The notes under the pieces: generated by a model
Databases searched by the model: none
Seen by the model: the letters and a program-made list of their open reading frames with translations, nothing else
Told to the model about the DNA's origin: nothing
Translations under genes and position numbers: made by a program
Part shown: piece by piece, positions 18,507-26,536 of the stretch
Numbering within the stretch: the first letter of the stretch is position 1
How the letters are laid out: every line of letters begins with the position of its first letter
DNA from: Opitutaceae bacterium
GTDB taxonomy: Bacteria > Verrucomicrobiota > Verrucomicrobiia > Opitutales > Opitutaceae
Direction of reading: 5' to 3'
Assembly (NCBI GenBank): GCA_028691845.1
Contig: JAQUYL010000011.1
Span: 1-64,000 of the forward strand
Length of the DNA stretch: 64,000 bases

Positions 18507-18643
18507 ACGCCCCGGGCTCCCTGCAGCGGCGGCAACCACCTGCACAGCTGGTTCCCTTTCCCGTTCGCTTTGCACCGGCTTTTTTAATTCTGGCATAGGA
18601 GGGCGGACCTCTGGCATCTGAATGCCCCTTCCCGTCTTCTCTC

Positions 18644-19228
18644 ATGTCCACTCCTCTTTCCATCCGCCTCCCCGTCTGGCTCTGGCTTATTGCCGCCATC
18701 CTGGCCGGCCAGTTCCGACTGCTGGCCCACATCCCGGCTCCTGCGGTTCAAGGGATCCTCCTCGCGCTCACCGCGCTGCTGCTGCTCGTCTACTTCAAGG
18801 TCCCGTCGCTGCGCGCTTGGGTTGACGGGCTCGATCTGCGCGCCCTGGTGCTGCTGCACGTCACCCGCTTCGTCGGCTGCTATTTTCTGCTGCTCTACCA
18901 GCGAGGCGAGCTGCCCTATGCCTATGCCGTGCCCGGCGGCTGGGGGGACAACCTGGTCGCAGCCCTCGCCGTGCTGGTGTCCGTCCTGCCCATGAAGGTG
19001 GCTACGCGACGTCACGCCATCGCGATCTGGAATACCATCGGATTGCTGGAAATGTTGCTGTTCGTCTTCACGGCCTGCCAGCTGGGCCTGCAGAGCCCGT
19101 GGCTGATGAAGGCTTTCACGCACCTGCCCTTGAGTCTGCTGCCCACCTTTCTCCTTCCCCTCCTCCTCGGCACGCATGTCATTATTTACCTGCGGATGGC
19201 CCGCGAGCAAAAGCTGCCGGCATTATGA
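18644..19228 (+). CDS. hydrophobic membrane protein, unknown family
   Basis: A 194-residue protein with about six hydrophobic segments, including LPVWLWLIAAILAGQFRLLA, GILLALTALLLLVYF, LVLLHVTRFVGCYFLLLYQ, NLVAALAVLVSVLPM, IGLLEMLLFVFTACQLGL and LSLLPTFLLPLLLGTHVIIY. Short charged loops separate them. I do not recognise the family. The stop overlaps the start of the next gene by four bases (ATGA at 19225-19228), so the two membrane proteins are translationally coupled and probably act together. Confidence 0.6.
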   Translation: MSTPLSIRLPVWLWLIAAILAGQFRLLAHIPAPAVQGILLALTALLLLVYFKVPSLRAWVDGLDLRALVLLHVTRFVGCYFLLLYQRGELPYAYAVPGGWGDNLVAALAVLVSVLPMKVATRRHAIAIWNTIGLLEMLLFVFTACQLGLQSPWLMKAFTHLPLSLLPTFLLPLLLGTHVIIYLRMAREQKLPAL

Positions 19229-19749
19229 GGCTCGACATCAAATATGGACTCCTGGCCGGTGCCGGCATCTGCCTCTGGAGCTACATCGAACATTTGCTCG
19301 GCTTCGACACCACGCGCCTCGAGATTGGCGAATACAGCGACTATTTTTCCATCCTTATCCTGCTGGGCGCGCTATATCTCCTGCTGCGCCGCCTGCGTAA
19401 TGCCAGCAGCAACGGCCGGCTCTCCATCGTGCCCGCCCTGTGGTATGGCCTCATCTCCTCGACGGTCGCCGGACTGGTCTTATATGTGTTCCGAATCGCC
19501 TACGACCACTTGATCAACCCCGGCTGGTTCGAGCATGTTCTGGCCTGGAAGGAGGCCAGCATGCGCACGGCGGGCGATTCAGAAACCGACATCCGGGATG
19601 CAATGCTCCGATACCGCCACCTGAATACCCCCGTCGGCATTTTGCTCAGCATCGTCGCCGGCTACATGCTCTCCGGCGCGATCATCTCTTTTTTGCTCGC
19701 CGTCATCCTTCGCCGGAATCCCAGCCCGCCGCCCCTCCCCAAGGCCTAG
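19225..19749 (+). CDS. DUF4199-like membrane protein
   Basis: A 174-residue membrane protein starting MRLDIKYGLLAGAGICLWSY with about four hydrophobic segments: the N-terminal one, YFSILILLGALYLLLRRL, LWYGLISSTVAGLVLYVFRI and VGILLSIVAGYMLSGAIISF. The layout (two N-terminal helices, a third, a soluble loop with HLINPGWFEHVLAWKEASMR, then a final helix) fits DUF4199, whose function is unknown. It overlaps the preceding membrane-protein gene by four bases and ends 8 bp from the convergent miaA stop. Confidence 0.65.
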   Translation: MRLDIKYGLLAGAGICLWSYIEHLLGFDTTRLEIGEYSDYFSILILLGALYLLLRRLRNASSNGRLSIVPALWYGLISSTVAGLVLYVFRIAYDHLINPGWFEHVLAWKEASMRTAGDSETDIRDAMLRYRHLNTPVGILLSIVAGYMLSGAIISFLLAVILRRNPSPPPLPKA

Positions 19750-19757
19750 CGGCCCTT

Positions 19758-20669
19758 TCAGGAGAAAAGTTCGCTCACCTGCGCGGAACCGGCTTCGATG
19801 GTCGGGTGCGCCGGCAGCTGCGTCTTGAACCACGTCCGCTGCTTCTTCACCAGGGTCCGGGTGTTTTTTGCGATTTCGGCAGCCAGCTTGGACTCCTTCA
19901 GCCGTTCTTCCAGGCAATCGACGATCTCCCGGTATCCGATGGCTTTCGCTGCGCTCGGATTCTGCCGCAAGCCGCGCGCCAGTAGTCCGCGCACCTCCTC
20001 TACCAGGCCGGCGCGTAACATCGTGGCTACGCGCTCCTCGATGCGCTGGTTCAATTCTCCCGGGGAGCGGATCAATTCCACCAGTTCCACCGTGCAATCA
20101 GCGAACGGCGGCGGCTGCGCGCGAAACTCCGCCTCCAGAACTGCCAGCGTCTTTCCCGACGCCAGACAGCGTTCCAGCGCCCGCGCCACCCGGCGAGGGT
20201 TCTTGACGTCCAAGGCGCCCAGTCCGTCCGGATTCAATTGACGCAGCTCTTCCACCAGGGCCTCCAGCCCGCCAATCGCCAGCCGCTGCGCCACCTCCGC
20301 CCGTACGGCCGTCGGCACATCCACACTGTCGGCCACCGCCGCGAAGAAACTCTTCAGATAAAATCCGCTCCCCCCTGTCACTAGCACCTTTCGTCCCCGC
20401 GCCCAGATCTCTTCCACTGCCACCCGCGCCCTTGTCACGTATTCCGTGACGTCCATCGGTTCGGTAACGTCCCGGATGTCGATCAGGTAGTGCCGGACCC
20501 GCGCCCGTTCCGCCATCGTCGGCTTCGCCGTTCCGATGTCCATGCCCCGATAGAACAGCAACGAATCGCAGGAGACGATCTCCGCATCGAATTGCTCCGC
20601 CCAGCGCAGGGCCAACTCCGTCTTCCCCACGGCGGTGCACCCGGTCAGAATGTGAATGACTCGGTCCAT
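19758..20669 (-). CDS. miaA: tRNA dimethylallyltransferase
   Basis: MiaA adds an isopentenyl group to A37 of tRNAs that read codons starting with U. The 303-residue product has the P-loop HILTGCTAVGKTELALRWA, then EIVSCDSLLFYRGMDIGTAKP, VRHYLIDIRDVTEPMDVTEY, VTGGSGFYLKSFF, KNPRRVARALERCLASGKTL and AKAIGYREIVDCL, ending in KNTRTLVKKQRTWFK. ATG 20669 was chosen; ATG 20684 is also possible. The frame is open further upstream but that part overlaps the divergent lipid-kinase gene. Confidence 0.95.
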   Translation of the reverse strand: MDRVIHILTGCTAVGKTELALRWAEQFDAEIVSCDSLLFYRGMDIGTAKPTMAERARVRHYLIDIRDVTEPMDVTEYVTRARVAVEEIWARGRKVLVTGGSGFYLKSFFAAVADSVDVPTAVRAEVAQRLAIGGLEALVEELRQLNPDGLGALDVKNPRRVARALERCLASGKTLAVLEAEFRAQPPPFADCTVELVELIRSPGELNQRIEERVATMLRAGLVEEVRGLLARGLRQNPSAAKAIGYREIVDCLEERLKESKLAAEIAKNTRTLVKKQRTWFKTQLPAHPTIEAGSAQVSELFS

Positions 20670-20709
20670 CCTTGGTGGCAGCATTGCGTTCGTTGTTCCT
20701 CGCGTCAGC

Positions 20710-21582
20710 TTGAAAATCCTCTTCATCCACAACCCGTGCGCGGGCCGCCGACGGCGGCAACCGGAGATCGCGGCCGAGATAGCCCGCTTCATTGCGGAGA
20801 GACACCTCGATGCCCGGCTGGTCCCGACGGAACGCCCCGGTCATGCCACGGAGTTGGCGGCGTCCGCGGTGCACTCGGGGTGTCAGCTCGTGGTGGCCGT
20901 GGGCGGGGACGGCACGATGAACGAGGTAGCCCGCGCCCTGGTGCATACCGGGACCAGCCTGGGGCTCGTGCCTTGCGGTTCGGGCAACGGTCTGGCGCTC
21001 CACCTTGGCCTGTCCCTGCGGCCGCGCCTCGCTCTGGCCTCCCTGCTGTCCGGCCGATCGCGGCTCATCGACACCGGCCGCGCCAACTCCGAGCCGTTTT
21101 TCAACGCCGTTGGCCTCGGTTATGAGGCCGAGATTGCCGCCGCGTTTGCCGCGCGGACCCGCCGAGGGCTGGCCGGTTATTTCCGCGTGGGCATACCCTT
21201 GCTCTTCTCCCACAGAAAGGAGATCTGCCGCCTAACCCACGACGGCGGTGTTCTCGACCTCAAAGTCTTCACCCTCGCCGTGCTGAACTCCGAGCAATAT
21301 GGCCACAACGTCGTCATGGCCCCAGGGGCCTCCGTCGACGACGGCCGGCTCGATCTGGTGGCAGTGCGCCCAGTGGGACTGGCTCGCGCGGTCGCGTTGC
21401 TCTGGCATCTGCGGCGCAGGACGATCGACCGCCTGCCTGAACTTACGAGGGTGTCCAGCAGCCGTTTCGCCATCGTCCGTCCCGCTCCCGCTCCTTTTCA
21501 CCTCGACGGCGAACCACGACCCCCGGTCGACCGCCTCGAAATCGCCGTTCAGCCCCGCAGTCTGCGGGTCATCCTCCCTTGA
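20710..21582 (+). CDS. diacylglycerol/lipid kinase family protein (YegS/DagK type)
   Basis: A 290-residue lipid kinase. It starts LKILFIHNPCAGRRRRQPEI, the usual first strand of the family. VVAVGGDGTMNEVARALVH is the nucleotide-binding GGDGT motif, followed by LGLVPCGSGNGLALHLGL. The C-terminal beta-sandwich has QYGHNVVMAPGASVDDGRLD and DGEPRPPVDRLEIAVQP. It may phosphorylate diacylglycerol or another membrane lipid. The TTG at 20710 gives the family N-terminus; an ATG at 20656 would overlap the miaA start on the other strand. The 3' end overlaps the convergent diguanylate cyclase gene by 14 bp. Confidence 0.88.
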   Translation: MKILFIHNPCAGRRRRQPEIAAEIARFIAERHLDARLVPTERPGHATELAASAVHSGCQLVVAVGGDGTMNEVARALVHTGTSLGLVPCGSGNGLALHLGLSLRPRLALASLLSGRSRLIDTGRANSEPFFNAVGLGYEAEIAAAFAARTRRGLAGYFRVGIPLLFSHRKEICRLTHDGGVLDLKVFTLAVLNSEQYGHNVVMAPGASVDDGRLDLVAVRPVGLARAVALLWHLRRRTIDRLPELTRVSSSRFAIVRPAPAPFHLDGEPRPPVDRLEIAVQPRSLRVILP

Positions 21583-22570
21583 CCGGTGGATCGACCCGCT
21601 TCGCAGGGTTCGCGGACGGAAGCAGCGACGCCCGGGTCGTCTGCCACGGTGCCTGCGTCATCCGTGACTTGGCTGTCAAGACGCGGTTGCGTCCCAACCT
21701 CTTCGCGGTGTAGAGCGCCGCGTCCGCCGCAGCCACCAGGGTTTCCACCGAGTCCGCATCCTCCGGGCAGGCCGCCACCCCGGCACTGATCGTCACGGCA
21801 ATCGTCAACTGCTTCCCCGGGAGTATGCACGGTGTCTCCTCAAGCAGTGAACGCAGCCGCTCCGCCGCGGTGTGCGCGCTTTTGCGGTCGGTCTCGATCA
21901 TGATCAGGGCAAACTCCTCGCCGCCATAGCGGGCCACCCGGTCGACCAGTCGCACCTGGCCGGCCAGCAGGCTGGCCACATGCCGCAGGACGGCGTCGCC
22001 GACCTGGTGGCCGTGGGTGTCGTTCACCAGCTTGAAGTGATCAATGTCGACCATCACGAGGGAAAAAGCCCGTGCAAAACGCGTGCTCCGCTCCCACTCC
22101 TCACGAATGATGCGCTCAAATTCGCGCCGGTTGAGCACGGTCGTCAACTCGTCGTGGGTGGCCAGCTGCCGCAGTTGCGCGAGGGTATCGGACATTTTCA
22201 GCGCATAGCGGACGGCACGCTCGAGCAGCCGTGGAGTAAGTTCACACTTGCCGAGAAAGTCCGCCGCGCCGGCATCAATCGCCGTCATGTCTGCATCCTC
22301 TCTCCCCTCGCCCATGAGCAGGATAACCGGGGTGGGACAATTCTTCGTCTTGGCCTCGCTCAGCAACTCCAGCCCGTCGCGCATCCCAAGCCGGTCGTCG
22401 AGCAGGCAGAGGGCGTAGCTACCGCTCATCAGCCGACGTAATCCGCCATCGAAATCGGCCGCATGCTCGAGCGCAAAGGGTCCGCTGCGGAACTCCTCAA
22501 ACCATCTCCCCAGCAAGACCACGAGCGAAGGATCGTCGTCAATCAGCAGGATTTTCCTGGGGACGGGCAC
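21569..22570 (-). CDS. response regulator with GGDEF diguanylate cyclase domain
   Basis: A 333-residue two-domain protein. Residues 1-125 are a receiver: KILLIDDDPSLVVLLGRWF carries the acidic pocket and CLLDDRLGMRDGLELL the phospho-acceptor Asp; the usual KP motif reads KC. Residues 150-315 are a GGDEF domain with LTTVLNRREFERII and VDIDHFKLVNDTHGH, with the active-site motif GGEEF. RLVD five residues upstream is an RxxD inhibitory site, so c-di-GMP product inhibition is likely. It should make c-di-GMP when phosphorylated. A truncated receiver gene lies 53 bp upstream on the same strand; no sensor kinase is nearby. Confidence 0.92.
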   Translation of the reverse strand: MPVPRKILLIDDDPSLVVLLGRWFEEFRSGPFALEHAADFDGGLRRLMSGSYALCLLDDRLGMRDGLELLSEAKTKNCPTPVILLMGEGREDADMTAIDAGAADFLGKCELTPRLLERAVRYALKMSDTLAQLRQLATHDELTTVLNRREFERIIREEWERSTRFARAFSLVMVDIDHFKLVNDTHGHQVGDAVLRHVASLLAGQVRLVDRVARYGGEEFALIMIETDRKSAHTAAERLRSLLEETPCILPGKQLTIAVTISAGVAACPEDADSVETLVAAADAALYTAKRLGRNRVLTAKSRMTQAPWQTTRASLLPSANPAKRVDPPVKGG

Positions 22571-22622
22571 GCTCCATCAACGAGCCGGAACGTCCGTCGC
22601 TTCAAGCGCAAAAGCGCGTCCA

Positions 22623-22765
22623 TCACTCACTCCCCGTCTCCGTCTTGCCCGCCAGTAATTCATTCACGGTCCGTCCCAGCTCCGCCGGACTGAATGGTTT
22701 CGTCATGAATGCCTGTACTCCCAGCTCCCGAGCCTGCGCCTGTGTGTCAGCCTGGCCGAGATGGA
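22623..22765 (-). pseudogene. C-terminal fragment of a response-regulator receiver domain
   Basis: The minus strand reads QADTQAQARELGVQAFMTKP then FSPAELGRTVNELLAGKTE and stops at 22623. This is the last third of a receiver domain, including the invariant Lys of the TKPF motif. The frame meets a stop (TGA) about five codons upstream of QADTQ, and no earlier receiver motif (acidic pocket, phospho-Asp) can be found in the next 230 bp towards trpA. The gene has lost its 5' two thirds. It sits 53 bp upstream of the response-regulator/GGDEF gene and was probably its operon partner. Confidence 0.7.
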
Positions 22766-22869
22766 ATCAGCACCTCGCCGGGGCGAGATGTCAGTCCCTT
22801 GTTTGGTGGCCGATGAGACCAGTGTGCCTTGTTGACCAGTCGCATCATAATGACCGCTTCGCTGACCGC

Positions 22870-22940
22870 ACGCCCACGGAAAGAAAGCATCATGCAATCA
22901 GCGATCCTTCTCCTACGCCCACGGAAAGAAATCGGATTGC
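22870..22940 (+). repeat. two copies of a 17-bp direct repeat, 45 bp apart
   Basis: ACGCCCACGGAAAGAAA occurs at 22870-22886 and 22915-22931, each followed within about 10 bases by TGCAAT. The region lies between the trpA stop and the receiver fragment. Two copies with diverged flanks suggest a small local duplication; a CRISPR array is not supported. Confidence 0.6.
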
Positions 22941-22999
22941 AATGGAGACGGTGCAATCCCGGCTGATGCCACGGCAGTGGGGTTATGGGGAAAGATGAC

Positions 23000-23806
23000 T
23001 CAGCCGCAAGGCGTGCCGGCCACCAGTTCGGCGGCGACCGCCCGCAGCCGGGCCGGCAGCGCCGGTCGGTTGTCCAGATTGTCACGGATGACGTTGACGA
23101 GAGCACTGCCGACCACGACGCCATCGGCGGCCTGCGCCACCTGCCGCACATGGGCCCGGGTCGATACGCCGAAGCCCACCACCACGGGCAGCGCCGTGTG
23201 CCTCTTGATGCGCGCCACCGATTGGGGCAAATCACAAGCCATTTCCCCGCGCACGCCAGTCACCCCCTCGCGGGAGACATAGTAGATGAAGCCGGTGGCG
23301 GCGCGGCAGATCACCTGCAGGCGTTCCTCCGACGTGGTCGGCGCCACGATGAAAATGGTCCTGAGCTCGCCGGCCCGGCAGGCGGCGAGCATTTCGCCGG
23401 CCTCCTCGGGCGGCAGATCGAGGGTCAGAAGGCCATCGACTCCGGCGGCCTGCGCCTGCCGGACGTAGCCCTCCACTCCATGGGTGAAGACCAGGTTGTA
23501 GTAGGTGTAGAAAACGATGGGCAGAGCGGGAGCCAGGGGGCGGAGTCGGCGCACGAGTTCAAACACCCGCGCGGACGTCATGCCGCTGGCGAGCGCACGC
23601 TGGGCCGCCAGCTGGTTGGTCAGGCCGTCCGCCAGCGGATCGGAGAACGGCACGCCCAGTTCGAGCACATCAATACCCGCTTCGATGAGCGCCCGGCAGG
23701 CGGCTAGCGAGGTATCGAAATCCGGATCCCCGGCGCACAGATAGGCGATGAAGGCCGCGCGCTTCTCGGCGCGGGCGCGGGCAAAGGCTTGGGCGATGCG
23801 GTCCAT
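23000..23806 (-). CDS. trpA: tryptophan synthase alpha chain
   Basis: TrpA cleaves indole-3-glycerol phosphate to indole, which tunnels to TrpB. The 268 residues show FIAYLCAGDPDFDTSLAACR, the catalytic LELGVPFSDPLADG (Glu49 and Asp60 equivalents), VFYTYYNLVFTHGVEGYV, VDGLLTLDLPPEEAG, GFIYYVSREGVTGVRGE, and the phosphate-binding VGFGVSTRAHV plus DGVVVGSALV. ATG 23806 gives MDRIAQAFARARAEKRAAFI, a standard N-terminus; the frame is open much further upstream but that part overlaps the nuclease gene antisense-free and lacks similarity. No trpB is next to it, which is unusual since trpBA is normally paired. Confidence 0.95.
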   Translation of the reverse strand: MDRIAQAFARARAEKRAAFIAYLCAGDPDFDTSLAACRALIEAGIDVLELGVPFSDPLADGLTNQLAAQRALASGMTSARVFELVRRLRPLAPALPIVFYTYYNLVFTHGVEGYVRQAQAAGVDGLLTLDLPPEEAGEMLAACRAGELRTIFIVAPTTSEERLQVICRAATGFIYYVSREGVTGVRGEMACDLPQSVARIKRHTALPVVVGFGVSTRAHVRQVAQAADGVVVGSALVNVIRDNLDNRPALPARLRAVAAELVAGTPCG

Positions 23807-23868
23807 GTAGGAGTCATGGCCGCAAAAAGTGGTCTCTGGCGCAAAGAAATTCTTCGTCCGGTCGACGT

Positions 23869-24651
23869 TTACGCCAGATTGAATTCCACCAGGACGGGCC
23901 GGTGATCGGAAAGCATGCTCCGCACAACCTCGGTGTGCACCGCGCCGCCGGTGGCGGGCAGGAACACGAAATCCAGCGACCGTTGCGGCCATGGCGACGG
24001 GAAAGTGCGGCTCCCATGGCCGGACTTGGGGAGCAGCATGTAGTCGTGCCGCTCCTCCAAATACCCCAGCAGCACGGCCGTGGCATCCGGCCAGTGCGCG
24101 GGGTTGTTGAGGTCTCCACAAAGGATCGGCGGCATCCGCCAGTGGGCGGCGCGCCGCCCGCGCACTTCGTCGAGAAAACGCATCAGGCGCTGGGCCTGTC
24201 TCAGCCGGTGCGGCCGCGACCGATGGTCCAGATGAAGGTCAAGCAACGGCAGGCGCCCCTGCGGGTGATTGATTTCGACGAACAGGAAGCCCTTCCCTCC
24301 GATCCTTTTCTGGCCGAACGGCACATTTTCGGAGTGGACGAAGGGCCATCGCGAGAGGATGCCGTTGCCATAGTTGAGGTGGTAGCTGCCGGCAAGGCGG
24401 TTGTTCACGCCGTGGATGGAATGCGGCAGGCCCGTGTGGTCGCGCAGGAACTGCAGGTGATCAAAGCTGCCGCTCCAGCGCGAGTTTTCATCAATCTCCT
24501 GCAGGGCCACGATGTCGGCCTCGACCCGCACAATAAGTCGGGCGATTTTCAGCAACTGGTGGCGAAACTGTGCCGGTACGCGCAACCCTTGGTGCAGGGA
24601 GAGGCCGCGCGCATGGGCGATGTTGAAGGTCAGGAGACGTAGTCTTGCCAT
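23869..24651 (-). CDS. endonuclease/exonuclease/phosphatase family protein
   Basis: A 260-residue EEP-fold hydrolase. It starts MARLRLLTFNIAHARGLSLH (the conserved N in the first strand), then IVALQEIDENSRWSG (metal-binding Glu), GNGILSRWPF, LLDLHLDHRSRPHRLRQAQR, ILCGDLNNPAHWPDA (catalytic Asp and Asn) and LSDHRPVLVEF (the catalytic His of the SDH motif). All core residues are present. Substrates in the family range from DNA to phospholipids and phosphoinositides, so the target is not known. There is no signal peptide. It lies 62 bp upstream of trpA on the same strand. Confidence 0.88.
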   Translation of the reverse strand: MARLRLLTFNIAHARGLSLHQGLRVPAQFRHQLLKIARLIVRVEADIVALQEIDENSRWSGSFDHLQFLRDHTGLPHSIHGVNNRLAGSYHLNYGNGILSRWPFVHSENVPFGQKRIGGKGFLFVEINHPQGRLPLLDLHLDHRSRPHRLRQAQRLMRFLDEVRGRRAAHWRMPPILCGDLNNPAHWPDATAVLLGYLEERHDYMLLPKSGHGSRTFPSPWPQRSLDFVFLPATGGAVHTEVVRSMLSDHRPVLVEFNLA

Positions 24652-25057
24652 GGGAAGAGAAGGCCCGCCAGCCTCGCCCAATTACGGACGGGCCGCTGCC
24701 GCATTCTGTGGGGACGATTCCATCGTGCTTATTATCCTATCAAGGGACTAAAAAGGCAATCCGCCAGCGGCTGGGATATGCAGGTCGGATACCGGGTTAT
24801 CGGACTTCATGGCTTGGCCCTCGCGTCAAGGCAGATAGCAAAGACCGGGTCGCTCAATTCGGCCGTCGGTGGCACGACGATCGCAGCGGCAAGTGTGGAC
24901 ACCGGCAGCTCGGCTATCCTGCAGGGACTCGTAGTGCGAATTGTCGCCTGCTGGTAACCGCGATTGCGAAATGCGGCGCAACTGACTCGAAAGGGACGGA
25001 TCAGGTCTCCCGTTTGCCCCGCGCAGGGCCAACCCGTTTCGAGACAAACGACAAAAA
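24652..25057. other. intergenic, no gene recognised
   Basis: About 400 bases between the nuclease start and the 3' end of tRNA-His. Long frames here (for example 24645-25115 plus) run antisense through the tRNA and have no family character. I see no structured RNA or terminator with a clear T-run. Confidence 0.4.
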
Positions 25058-25135
25058 TGGGGCGGCCAACGGGACTCGAACCCGCGACCCCCAGATCCAC
25101 AATCTGGTGCTCTAACCAACTGAGCTATGACCGCC
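25058..25135 (-). tRNA. tRNA-His (GTG)
   Basis: Read on the minus strand, GGCGGTCA pairs with TGGCCGCC including the extra G(-1)-C73 pair that marks tRNA-His. The anticodon stem CAGAT/ATCTG with loop TGTGG gives anticodon GTG. The T arm carries GGTTCGAGTCC, and CCA is encoded (25058-25060). Confidence 0.96.
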
Positions 25136-25148
25136 GTAAGGAGCGCGT

Positions 25149-25178
25149 CAAATACGGCTCCGGATCCGGACCTGTCAA
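25149..25178 (-). promoter_or_regulatory. probable promoter of tRNA-His
   Basis: On the minus strand a perfect TTGACA (25173-25178) is followed after 18 bases by TATTTG (25149-25154), about 14 bases before the tRNA 5' end. The spacer contains the palindrome CCGGATCCGG. Confidence 0.5.
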
Positions 25179-25635
25179 CCCCTTCTTCGGTGGGTTTTCA
25201 TGATTGAGGGCACCGTCTGAACCCAACCGGCGGACCTCCGGAACAGCCAACGACGGGGTTCCGCCCGCAAGGCTTTTGATACGCCCCGGATGATTTCCTT
25301 CAACTGGAACGGCTTCGTGAAGCAGTCCTGAACGCCGAACTCGAAGGCGGGCTGTTTTTGCCTCCTTTGTGCTCCCTGCCTAGAGGATGATGATCGGAAT
25401 CTTGGATTTCGCCGGGTCCCGCCGGAGGATTTCGTAGATGCCAAGGCCGTCGAAGTCGGGCAGCATAAGGCCGGGCAGAATCGAGTCCGGAGGCGTGGGG
25501 CGGAGACACTCGAGAGCCTCCCAACCGTTGCCGGCAGTGTCGACGCCGAAGCCGGCGCGCTGGAAATGCCACGCCATTGAATACGCAACGATCGGGATCG
25601 TCATCGACGACCAGGATATTCCGGGGAGCCTCCAT
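25175..25635 (-). pseudogene. frameshifted single-domain response regulator
   Basis: The minus strand holds a whole receiver domain spread over three frames. From ATG 25635 the first frame gives MEAPRNILVVDDDPD. A one-base insertion (CCC for CC in the DDDP codons) shifts it; the second frame continues IVAYSMAWHFQRAGFGVDTA and DSILPGLMLPDFDGLGIYEI, reaching IPIIIL and a stop at about 25380. The third frame resumes FEFGVQDCFTKPFQLKEIIR with the KPF lysine and runs to 25175. Acidic pocket, phospho-Asp (LMLPD) and Lys are all still visible, so decay is recent. It overlaps the promoter of tRNA-His at its 3' end. Confidence 0.8.
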
Positions 25636-25884
25636 GCCGAAATAATGCCGTGAGTGTGCGACGACATTGTTGAGTTGCGGTGACGTCCGTGTGAAATTCC
25701 ACGCCGTAATCTCCCGCGCTTGCCCCTCATGGTGGAAAGATCGCATTTTTCCGACAAACTGGTTGCGCTCTTTCCGGCGGATAGCCTCCCAGGCTTGCTC
25801 CGCGCCGCCGCCCAACTTCCGCTCAGGCTGGACCTTAGAAAATTCGCTCGCGTCCATTGCCCCGATGCTATCGGCTGTAAAACC

Positions 25885-26520
25885 ATGATTTCCGTCCGCA
25901 AACTATTCGGCAAAGAAGAAAAGTTTTTCGATCTCCTGGAGGCGAGCGCCGAAGAAGCCAACGTCGCCACGATGCTGCTGGCCAAGATTCTATCCTCCGA
26001 TGGCATCAGCAATGCCTCAAATATCCACGAAATCATGCAGGCCCGGCGCAAGGAAAAGCGCATCACCAAGCAAATCACAGAAGAGTTGTGTAAGACCTTT
26101 GTGACGCCGCTTGAGCGCGAGGACATCGATGCCCTTTCCTATGCGCTTTACCGAATCCCCAAGACGATCGAGAAGATCGTCGAACGCCTGACGATCTGCC
26201 CGGCCCGCGTGCCACGGGAAAGCCTGCAGAAACAGGTGATATTGCTGCAGGAAGCGGTGGACTCGGTGGTGCTCATGGTAAAGGAACTGCGCAACGGCAC
26301 CCGCGTCGACCGCATCAAGGACGCCAACAGCCGCCTGCAATACGCCGAAGGCGAAGCCGACAAGGTGATGCTGGCCCATGTGAAGGAACTCTACAACGGC
26401 CCCTACGATGCCAAGGAAGTCCTCATTCTAATGGAACTTTATAACCTCGTGGAAAAGGCGATCGACAGGGCCCGCGACGCCGGCAATGTCGTCTTCCAGA
26501 TTGTGCTGAAATACTCCTGA
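25885..26520 (+). CDS. PhoU-like (DUF47) phosphate transport accessory protein
   Basis: A 211-residue all-helical protein of the DUF47/PhoU-like family, the cytoplasmic partner of Pit transporters (often called Pap). It begins MISVRKLFGKEEKFFDLLEA, with the family motifs EIMQARRKEKRITKQITEEL, FVTPLEREDIDALSYALYRI (the metal-binding PxxREDI segment) and VLILMELYNLVEKAIDRARD. It probably regulates or stabilises the transporter encoded 16 bp downstream. ATG 25885 fits the family N-terminus; the longer frame from 25720 adds unrelated sequence. Confidence 0.9.
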   Translation: MISVRKLFGKEEKFFDLLEASAEEANVATMLLAKILSSDGISNASNIHEIMQARRKEKRITKQITEELCKTFVTPLEREDIDALSYALYRIPKTIEKIVERLTICPARVPRESLQKQVILLQEAVDSVVLMVKELRNGTRVDRIKDANSRLQYAEGEADKVMLAHVKELYNGPYDAKEVLILMELYNLVEKAIDRARDAGNVVFQIVLKYS

Positions 26521-26536
26521 GTTCTGCAGATCGCCC

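Noticed and set aside
22870..22940. Possible CRISPR array
   Set aside because: Only two 17-bp copies with unequal flanks; no further units and no cas genes in the window.
23807..24121. N-terminal extension of trpA by about 105 codons
   Set aside because: The extra sequence lies over the nuclease gene in another frame and is unlike any TrpA N-terminus; ATG 23806 gives the standard start.
24645..25119. 156-codon plus-strand frame ending GTRTRDPQIHNLVL, and minus frames over the same place
   Set aside because: The recognisable part is the antisense of tRNA-His; the rest has no family character.
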